Assembly (NCBI RefSeq): GCF_001592935.1
Contig: NZ_LRDB01000050.1
Location: forward strand, 1 to 64,000
Direction: 5' to 3'
Length of the DNA: 64,000 bases
Source: Roseivirga echinicomitans
Lineage (GTDB): Bacteria; Bacteroidota; Bacteroidia; Cytophagales; Cyclobacteriaceae
Within the stretch, counting starts at the first letter, position 1; every line of letters begins with the position of its first letter. The notes beneath the pieces are model-generated. The model was not told the origin of the DNA, did no database searches, and saw only the letters and a list, made by a program, of their open reading frames with translations. A program made the translations under genes and the position numbers. Shown here in pieces: positions 35,315 to 41,589 of the stretch.

Positions 35315-36367
35315 ATGATTGACAAGGCAAAAGACATCAGGAAAGGAGAGGAGTTAGACCTCTTTAAGCTGACAGAATACTTGGGTGACCATTTAAGGGG
35401 TTTTTCTGGAAATCTAGAAGTCTCTCAATTCCCTAGTGGTTTTTCTAACCTTACCTATTTGATCAAAACAGGCGAACAGGAATATGTATTGAGGCGTCCA
35501 CCTTTTGGCGCGAATATCAAAGGTGGACATGATATGCACAGAGAGTTTAGAGTGCTTTCTGCCCTTAAACCAGTGTATTCCAAAGTACCCAAGCCTGTAT
35601 TGTTTTGCGACAACCATTCGGTGATGGGAACTGATTTCTACCTTATGGAGCGTGTGAAAGGCGTGATTTTACGCAGTCGACCACCAAAAGACATTGAGCT
35701 CAAACCTGAATTAATGCGGTCTATTTCTGAAGCCTGCATTGATAATTTGGCAGATCTTCACACCATGGATTTGAATGCTGCTGGCTTGGCCGATTTCGGT
35801 AAACCTGATGGCTATACCCAACGACAAGTGGAAGGTTGGATTGGACGCTATTATAAATCCGAAACGGATAAGCTGCCTCATATGGATGAGGTGACCAAAT
35901 GGCTGCAAAAGCACATTCCGGCGCAGAAATATGTCAGCTTTATTCACAACGACTATAAGTACGACAACCTCGTGTTGAACCCCGAAAAGCTAGACGAAAT
36001 TATCGCGGTACTGGATTGGGAAATGTCGACTGTGGGCAATCCATTGATGGATTTAGGTACTTCTTTGGCCTATTGGGCGCAAGCCGATGATTCTGACGCT
36101 TTAAAACCTTTCAGCCTCACTTGGTTGCCGGGCAATTATACACGCAGTGAATTGGTAGAACGCTATGCTGAAAAAACAGGCTTCGACCTGAAGGATCAAG
36201 TGTTTTACTATGTTTTTGGAGCATTTAAAATCGGGGTAATTATTCAGCAGATTTACGCTCGCTATAAAATAGGACTGACCCAAGATCCACGTTTTGCCAA
36301 TTTGATTTATGCCGTTAAAGCCTGTGGAGCAAATGCGGTAAAGGCTTTGGAAAAGGATAGGATATGA
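35315..36367 (+). CDS. APH-type kinase (ACAD10/11 N-domain-like)
   Basis: This 350-residue aminoglycoside phosphotransferase-fold kinase has a nucleotide-loop region PSGFSNLTYLIK, strand YVLRRPP, the catalytic loop FIHNDYKYDNLVL and the metal-binding VLDWEMSTVGNPLMDLG. The overall pattern matches the kinase half of human ACAD10/ACAD11 and of LvaA-type 4-hydroxyacyl-CoA kinases rather than antibiotic-resistance enzymes. With the ACAD11-like gene at 33381 it would form a split two-step pathway: phosphorylation of the 4-hydroxyl, then elimination. The stop overlaps the next gene by four bases (ATGA). Confidence 0.83.
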   Translation: MIDKAKDIRKGEELDLFKLTEYLGDHLRGFSGNLEVSQFPSGFSNLTYLIKTGEQEYVLRRPPFGANIKGGHDMHREFRVLSALKPVYSKVPKPVLFCDNHSVMGTDFYLMERVKGVILRSRPPKDIELKPELMRSISEACIDNLADLHTMDLNAAGLADFGKPDGYTQRQVEGWIGRYYKSETDKLPHMDEVTKWLQKHIPAQKYVSFIHNDYKYDNLVLNPEKLDEIIAVLDWEMSTVGNPLMDLGTSLAYWAQADDSDALKPFSLTWLPGNYTRSELVERYAEKTGFDLKDQVFYYVFGAFKIGVIIQQIYARYKIGLTQDPRFANLIYAVKACGANAVKALEKDRI

Positions 36368-36780
36368 GTTTAAATAGAGCAATTTTAATCGCCCTGTTTG
36401 CTGTTTTATGTGCTCAAGTATCTCTGGCGCAGAAACCGGAAGAGAATTTTGAATCTTTCTTAAAGCGATTTGATGCAGACTCTTCATTTCAAATGTCGAG
36501 GATTCTTGATTCGGTTATAGTGGTTTACACATCAGATATAATAGTCGATGCTGACGGAAATGGTTATACCGAAAATTATGAGGCTCCAATAGCTAAAGCA
36601 GATTGGAGATTTAAGAAACTTGAGAAGAAGGAGTTTAATAATTGGGAAATTAGACAGCTTGAATACGATATTAAAGAACTAACGATGGCTGGTAAACAGA
36701 GCGGAGTGTATGTGGTAATTGAATTCGTTCTTCGTGATGGGCTTTGGTTTTTACGTAAATATGGGGATTACTCAACTTGA
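36364..36780 (+). CDS. Exported DUF4348-like protein
   Basis: This 138-residue protein has a signal peptide (LIALFAVLCAQVSLAQ). The mature part begins ENFESFLKRFDADSSFQMSRIL, reminiscent of DUF4348 proteins of Bacteroidota. It is one compact alpha/beta domain with no cysteine in the mature part. Function is unknown. It overlaps the kinase gene by four bases, so it is cotranscribed with it. Confidence 0.7.
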   Translation: MSLNRAILIALFAVLCAQVSLAQKPEENFESFLKRFDADSSFQMSRILDSVIVVYTSDIIVDADGNGYTENYEAPIAKADWRFKKLEKKEFNNWEIRQLEYDIKELTMAGKQSGVYVVIEFVLRDGLWFLRKYGDYST

Positions 36781-36803
36781 ATTTTTACTATAATAATCTA
36801 AGA

Positions 36804-37691
36804 ATGCAACTAAAAATAGAAGACATCAATAAAGTACTTATTCTGGGTGCTGGAACGCTTGGTTTAAGGGTAGGGCTGCAATGCGCAATCAGTGGTTTTG
36901 AAACTACTATTTACGATATTTCAGAGAAAGCACTCGATGCCATTAAAACTCAGGCCAGCATTCTTAAAATGTTGATTCGCAATGAAAAGCTCACCGAGGC
37001 ACAAGCTGAGGAAGCCAAAGGTCGCTTGACTTTCACCACCGACCCAGAAGCTGCGGCAGATGATGCTGATTTTTTGAACGAATCTGTCACTGAAAACCTC
37101 GAACTGAAGCGTAAGGTTTGGGCGCAATTTGGCGCACTCTGTCCTGAAAAGACGCTCTTTACTACCAACACTTCCTATTTACTCGGCTCGCAAATCGCGG
37201 ATGCTTCTGGCCGACCTGAGCGTTTCTGTAATTTCCATTTCCATGATGTATTCTATTCCAATGTGGTGGACGTAATGCCGCATCCGGGAACAGAAGCTTG
37301 GATCAATGATTTATTGATGGAATTGGGCGAGAAGCTTTGGCAAACGCCTGTCTTCGTTCAAAAGGAAAACACGGGTTACATCTTCAATTACATGCTGATG
37401 GCGCTTTTGGGAGCCGCAGGCTCGCTCAGAACCCTGGACATTGGTTCTATTGAGGATATTGACAGAAGCTGGATGGGTAACTTTAAAATGGAAATGGGGC
37501 CATTCGGAATTTTAGATACGGTTGGGCTCGATACGGCTTGGCATATCACTAGCAATCACCCAGACAAGAAAAGTCAGGCTTTTGCTGCCTTGCTGAAAAG
37601 CTATATTGATGCAGGTAAACTGGGCGTAAAAACAGGGGAGGGCTTTTATACTTATCCGAACCCCAGGTTTAAAGAAGAGGGGTTTGTGTGA
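36804..37691 (+). CDS. 3-Hydroxyacyl-CoA dehydrogenase family protein
   Basis: This 295-residue enzyme (from ATG 36804; a TTG at 36777 overlapping the previous stop is less likely) has an N-terminal Rossmann domain starting VLILGAGTLGLRVGLQCA. NAD-domain segments include LNESVTENLELKRKVW, TTNTSYLLGSQI and FCNFHFHDVF. The C-terminal helical domain ends with GVKTGEGFYTYPNP, typical of the family. The usual SHFFSP-type catalytic histidine loop appears as FHFHDVFYSN, a variant. It would oxidise the 3-hydroxyacyl-CoA produced after action of the neighbouring ACAD11-like/kinase pair. The exact substrate is uncertain. Confidence 0.87.
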   Translation: MQLKIEDINKVLILGAGTLGLRVGLQCAISGFETTIYDISEKALDAIKTQASILKMLIRNEKLTEAQAEEAKGRLTFTTDPEAAADDADFLNESVTENLELKRKVWAQFGALCPEKTLFTTNTSYLLGSQIADASGRPERFCNFHFHDVFYSNVVDVMPHPGTEAWINDLLMELGEKLWQTPVFVQKENTGYIFNYMLMALLGAAGSLRTLDIGSIEDIDRSWMGNFKMEMGPFGILDTVGLDTAWHITSNHPDKKSQAFAALLKSYIDAGKLGVKTGEGFYTYPNPRFKEEGFV

Positions 37692-38025
37692 CAGCATCCT
37701 GTTTTCTATAGGGCAGAAGGTTTAGATCCTTCGTTCCTCAGGATGAAAAGCGGTGTGCGTTTAATGGCGGTTGAAGCTGTTTTTTACTTTGTTCGGTTCA
37801 TTCAACTAAAACCTGGTAAGCATTTGCTTTGGCTCTAGTGATTGATTTGAAGTCAACCGTCTGATTTCTTTTCCTGAGGCACGAAGGATCTAATTTTCTC
37901 GAATTGCGATGCTGTTTCTAGTTCCTTCCTCCGAAGCCTCGGAGTCAGGATGAAAAGCATTGTGCACAACAATCACAGTTGATCTTAATTCTTGCAGTTT
38001 TTAATTCCTTAATGCCTCAGAGAGT
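37692..38025. other. 334-bp gene-free spacer with dispersed inverted repeat
   Basis: Convergent genes flank this spacer. It contains the CAGGATGAAAAG-type repeat at 37724-37960 and no credible gene. No simple terminator hairpin was seen. Confidence 0.55.
37724..37960. repeat. Dispersed inverted-repeat element (CAGGATGAAAAG type), copy 2
   Basis: The arm CCTTCGTTCCTCAGGATGAA at 37728-37747 is inverted relative to TTTTCCTGAGGCACGAAGGA at 37869-37888. A further direct copy of the first arm ends at 37950 (GTCAGGATGAAAAGCATTG). The same arms occur at 25965-26126. Confidence 0.65.
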
Positions 38026-39381
38026 TTACTCCTGATGAAACACCATTCTAAAAGTAGCGCCTTTACCAAGCTCAGTTTCCAGCTGAATATCTCCACCATG
38101 CAGCTGCATAATTTGCTTAGAAAGGCTGAGTCCAATACCCGAACCTCTGTTTTTGGTAGAGAAGAAAGGCATGAAAATCTTCTCAGTAGCTTCAGGGGTA
38201 ATGCCCGCGCCATTGTCGCTAATTGATACAGTCACTAACTCTCCATGCACACTGGTTTCTAGTTTCACTTTAGCGCTTTCTTTGTTTTCAACCACTTCTA
38301 AGGCATTTTTTAGAATATTGATCAGCACCTGCTCAATCAATTGATAGTCAATATTCAGTTCAATTGAGGTTTCAGCATGAATGACTTCTAAGGCTACATT
38401 CGACTTAAGGAAATCATTCTTGAGTAAGGCTGTCGTGTTTTGCACCAGTGACTTGACATCCGTTGGACGCTTGTCGGGTTCTGGCAAGTTGGTGTAATCG
38501 CGATAGGCGTTTACAAAATTGATGAGGCCTTCGCTGCGGCTAGAAATGGTGCTCAAGCCTTCGGTAAGGTCTTCAAGGCTTTCATCTTCAATGGTATTGA
38601 GTCCGTTTTTCTTAATTACATCTTCTTTCAACACTTCGCTTAGGGTAGAAGTGAGTGAAGAAATAGGGGCAATGGAATTCATGATTTCGTGCCGAAGTAC
38701 TTTGGTCAGGTTCTGCCAAGCTTCCAATTCTTTGGCCTGTAATTCCGCCTTAATGTCTTGCAGGGCGATCAATCTGTAAAGCTCACCACCCAGTTTATAC
38801 ATGGTTTCCAGAATCACCAATTCCTGTCCTTTTTCATTTTTGTAAGCTGCTCTTTTAGAGGAGTTAAGATGGGTAATGGTAAAGTGAAAGTTAGGTGCCT
38901 TTTGTCTAAGGTCATCAAGGCTTCTTAGGCTTTCTAACTGCAATAAATGAAGCGCAGAACGGTTGATCAGTTTCACTTCTCCAGTCTCGTTGATGGCGAT
39001 GATTCCTGTACCAATATTTTCAACGACTACGCGCAACTGCTGAAAAGACTGCTCACTCTTTTTACGTTCCTCCAAAATGGCATCAATCACATCTTTAAAA
39101 GCCAGGTTCAATGCTTTAAATGTTTTCCCAAGCTTATTATCCTGGGTAAAACTCATGTTGAAGTCATTGTATTTGATGGCATCGAAGAAGCGAGTGAGCT
39201 TCTTGTTGGTACTTTCGATGTAATTGAAAAGCTCAAATACTTCGAAAATGATCAAGAAACCAGTGACCACGGTGGTAACATACTTCTGATCGAAGAAGAG
39301 CAAATACACGAAAACGGCTACCGTAACAAACAATACGATAACGCGAATCAGTACGAATATTCTAAAGCGATTAAAGCCCAT
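38026..39381 (-). CDS. NtrY-like membrane sensor histidine kinase
   Basis: This 451-residue kinase (ATG at 39381; a TTG three codons earlier is possible) has two N-terminal membrane helices (about 9-30 and 36-54) and almost no periplasmic part. A HAMP-like/PAS segment follows (about 105-205), then the kinase core. The phosphoacceptor His is in VLRHEIMNSIAPISSL, and the Asn box is ILKNALEVV. G boxes are SDNGAGIT and GSGIGLSLSKQI, with FMPFFSTK between them. It overlaps the stop of the sigma-54 activator by 11 bases, so kinase and regulator are a coupled pair. Confidence 0.92.
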   Translation of the reverse strand: MGFNRFRIFVLIRVIVLFVTVAVFVYLLFFDQKYVTTVVTGFLIIFEVFELFNYIESTNKKLTRFFDAIKYNDFNMSFTQDNKLGKTFKALNLAFKDVIDAILEERKKSEQSFQQLRVVVENIGTGIIAINETGEVKLINRSALHLLQLESLRSLDDLRQKAPNFHFTITHLNSSKRAAYKNEKGQELVILETMYKLGGELYRLIALQDIKAELQAKELEAWQNLTKVLRHEIMNSIAPISSLTSTLSEVLKEDVIKKNGLNTIEDESLEDLTEGLSTISSRSEGLINFVNAYRDYTNLPEPDKRPTDVKSLVQNTTALLKNDFLKSNVALEVIHAETSIELNIDYQLIEQVLINILKNALEVVENKESAKVKLETSVHGELVTVSISDNGAGITPEATEKIFMPFFSTKNRGSGIGLSLSKQIMQLHGGDIQLETELGKGATFRMVFHQE

Positions 39382-40747
39382 ATTTCTCAAGTCTTCGGTA
39401 CAAGGATGAACGGGTTAAACCCAGTTCCTGAGCTGCATGGGTAATATTTCCGTTGTGTTTGGCCAATACTTTCCTGATTAGAATTCGCTCGACATCTTCC
39501 AAGTTAAACTGTTCCAAATTGATATCATCCTTATCGCGAACAGGCTGATTGTTATTGAAGAAGAAGTCCTCGGGTTGAAGAATGTTATCACGACTCATGA
39601 TGACAGCGCGCTCTACAGCATGTTGTAACTCACGCACATTCCCGGGCCAGCTGTATTTCTCCAAGCGCTTAAGGGTAGCTTCACTGAACTTGTAAATGTC
39701 TTTGTTGTACTTCTTAGCGTAGTCTTTTAGGTAATGTTCAGCCAGTAGGGGAATGTCCTCAATTCGTTCCCTCAAAGCGGGTAACTTCAGTTCTATGGTG
39801 TTAATTCGATAGAGCAAATCTTGCCTAAATTCTCCTTTCTGCACCATTTCATAAAGCGGCATGTTGGTGGCGCAGATCAAACGAATATCGACATCAATCG
39901 TCTTGTTCGACCCAACACGATTCACTTTTCTGTTTTGTACTGCGGTTAAGAGTTTGGCTTGCAAGGGAAGTGAAAGGTTGCCGATTTCATCCAAAAACAA
40001 GGTGCCTCCATTGGCAATTTCAAACCTGCCAGCACGATCAGTTTTGGCATCGGTGAAGGATCCGCGCACATGACCAAAGAGTTCGCTTTCAAATAAGTTC
40101 TCAGAAATAGCCCCTAAGTCTACACTGATAAAAGGCTTCTCTGCTCTTTTTGAATTTCTATGAATTGATCTGGCTATCAGCTCTTTACCTGTACCGTTTT
40201 CACCCAAAACTAAAACGTTGGCATCAGTGCTGGCTACTCGGTCAATGGTATCGAAAACTTGAATCATCGATCCGCTTTGGCCAATGATTTCTTTGAATTT
40301 ATGATCGAGGTCTTGGGTCAAAGTATCCTCTCTGTCTTTCATCAATTTCAGCTCTTCTTTGGAAGACCTTAGACGGATGGAAGAAAGGAGTGTGGCCAAT
40401 AGTTTTTCGTTTTCCCAGGGCTTCATCACAAAATCAGAAGCTCCTGCTTTAATCGCCTTTACGGCCATATCCACTGAGCCAAAGGCGGTAATTAGCACTA
40501 CCACTGCGGATGGGTCAATCTCTAATATTTTATCCAACCAATGAAAGCCTTCTTGCCCAGAGTTCACATCTTGGGTGAAATTCATATCGAGCAGAATCAC
40601 ATCATATGCGTCATTCTGGAGCAGGTCAGGAATTAGCGTGGGGTCTTTCTCCAAATCAATTTGACCAAAATGCCGTTTCAGGTAAATTCTAGCGGCTTTT
40701 AGTAAATCTTCATTGTCGTCTATGATGAGTATTTTTCCTTGTTTCAT
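39371..40747 (-). CDS. Sigma-54-dependent response regulator (NtrC family)
   Basis: This 458-residue activator has an N-terminal receiver with phosphoacceptor Asp54 in VILLDMNF and Lys in MKPWEN. The central AAA+ domain (about 150-375) has Walker A GENGTGKE, Walker B GTLFLDEIG and an arginine-finger region FRQDLLYRIN. The C-terminal Fis-type helix-turn-helix is NITHAAQELGLTRSSLYRRL. The sigma-54-contacting loop normally written GAFTGA reads GSFTDA here. Phosphorylation by the overlapping histidine kinase should trigger ATP-driven opening of sigma-54 promoters. The permease array begins about 840 bases away in the opposite direction, making it a plausible target. Confidence 0.94.
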   Translation of the reverse strand: MKQGKILIIDDNEDLLKAARIYLKRHFGQIDLEKDPTLIPDLLQNDAYDVILLDMNFTQDVNSGQEGFHWLDKILEIDPSAVVVLITAFGSVDMAVKAIKAGASDFVMKPWENEKLLATLLSSIRLRSSKEELKLMKDREDTLTQDLDHKFKEIIGQSGSMIQVFDTIDRVASTDANVLVLGENGTGKELIARSIHRNSKRAEKPFISVDLGAISENLFESELFGHVRGSFTDAKTDRAGRFEIANGGTLFLDEIGNLSLPLQAKLLTAVQNRKVNRVGSNKTIDVDIRLICATNMPLYEMVQKGEFRQDLLYRINTIELKLPALRERIEDIPLLAEHYLKDYAKKYNKDIYKFSEATLKRLEKYSWPGNVRELQHAVERAVIMSRDNILQPEDFFFNNNQPVRDKDDINLEQFNLEDVERILIRKVLAKHNGNITHAAQELGLTRSSLYRRLEKYGL

Positions 40748-40763
40748 GGTGTGTCTATTTTAC

Positions 40764-40817
40764 AATCCCCCAGCCCCCTTTCTTATCCCGAAGCTTCGGG
40801 AGGGCTAGGGGGATTTC
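40764..40817 (-). repeat. C-rich hairpin repeat 1, 3' of DUF559 gene
   Basis: The outer arms AATCCCCCAGCCC and GGGCTAGGGGGATT pair with one bulge, enclosing a 14-base palindrome CCCGAAGCTTCGGG. It starts three bases beyond the DUF559 stop codon and could end its transcript. Related C-rich hairpins lie on the other side of the gene. Confidence 0.75.
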
Positions 40818-40819
40818 AT

Positions 40820-41200
40820 CTACTCTATTGGTTTATTCAATGTTTCTTCTGATAAATGGGCCTCAATCGTTCTAATTACATTTTTCAAGTCATATTTTAC
40901 ACCTACTTCTGCAATTCGAACGACCTTATAGCCTAACTCATTTAGTCGTAAATCTCTTGTTCTGTCCTGTTCTTGTTTATCATCATGAGATCGGCCATCA
41001 AGTTCTATAATCAACCTTTCCTTTCTACATATAAAATCAACAATGTAATTTTCGATTGCGAATTGTCTATTAAACTGAAGTCCATAAAACCGTTTTGCCC
41101 TGAGAACATGAGCCCATAAGATCGCCTCACCGGGAGTTCCATGTTTTCGGAGCTCACGAGCCAATGGTTTTAGTTTCTTATTGTAATATGATTTAGTCAT
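40820..41200 (-). CDS. DUF559 endonuclease-like protein
   Basis: This 126-residue protein belongs to the DUF559 group of PD-(D/E)XK/Vsr-like nuclease-fold proteins. Core blocks are GTPGEAILWAHVLRAKRFYGLQFNRQ, NYIVDFICRKERLIIELDGRSHDD and LNELGYKVVRIAE. The Asp in VDF and the Glu-Asp in IELDG are the probable metal-binding residues. Biological function is not established. The gene is bracketed by three C-rich hairpin repeats (40764, 41213, 41336). Such repeat-embedded placement is common for this family in Bacteroidota as I recall, and hints at a mobile or repeat-associated lifestyle. Confidence 0.88.
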   Translation of the reverse strand: MTKSYYNKKLKPLARELRKHGTPGEAILWAHVLRAKRFYGLQFNRQFAIENYIVDFICRKERLIIELDGRSHDDKQEQDRTRDLRLNELGYKVVRIAEVGVKYDLKNVIRTIEAHLSEETLNKPIE

Positions 41201-41212
41201 AAGTTACTTATC

Positions 41213-41245
41213 AATCCCCCAGCCCCCTTGGCCAAGGGGGAGGTG
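41213..41245. repeat. C-rich hairpin repeat 2, 5' of DUF559 gene
   Basis: AATCCCCCAG leads into an 18-base perfect palindrome, CCCCCTTGGCCAAGGGGG, at 41223-41240. It lies 12 bases upstream of the DUF559 start codon. Confidence 0.75.
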
Positions 41246-41335
41246 GTATCGATGCTGATTACTTTGAATATTTCTTCACCTTTTCTTTACCCTTCTGGAT
41301 TCGGCTTTAACTAACCAATGTTGTCTATTCGGAGC

Positions 41336-41373
41336 CTTCCCCCTTTCTTAAAGGGGGTTGGGGGATTTTTGTC
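41336..41373. repeat. C-rich hairpin repeat 3
   Basis: CCCCCTTTCTTAAAGGGGG is followed by TTGGGGGATTTTT, the third related element within 600 bases. Its T-rich end resembles a terminator on the plus strand. Confidence 0.7.
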
Positions 41374-41458
41374 TCATCATGTCTCGCCTTAACATTGGTT
41401 TACATTTGTCTTTGAATCTTGTGCAAATCAAACTGATCGTTAATATACAAACAAATAT

Positions 41459-41500
41459 TGCCGTCCGTCAGCGGACGGTAAAGTTCGGTGGCGAACTAAG
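41459..41500. repeat. Double-hairpin repeat upstream of first permease of array
   Basis: CCGTCCG and CGGACGG close a 4-base loop, followed after three bases by a second small hairpin (AGTTC, GGTGGC, GAACT). A decayed copy lies at 43993-44035, just after the same permease gene. Confidence 0.65.
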
Positions 41501-41548
41501 TGTAAAGCCGTTTTGATCTTAATTATCTTATATTCAGTGTTTTATTGC

Positions 41549-41564
41549 TGGCATTGAGATTGTT
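41549..41564 (+). promoter_or_regulatory. Candidate sigma-54 promoter of permease array
   Basis: TGGCAT, five bases, then TTGTT matches the -24/-12 consensus TGGCAC-N5-TTGCA, with GG and GT exactly ten bases apart. The start codon of the first permease is 26 bases further on. The nearby divergent sigma-54 activator makes the site plausible. A 16-base match of this quality can also occur by chance. Confidence 0.4.
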
Positions 41565-41589
41565 TTACCTGATAAAATAAACCCTTGCT

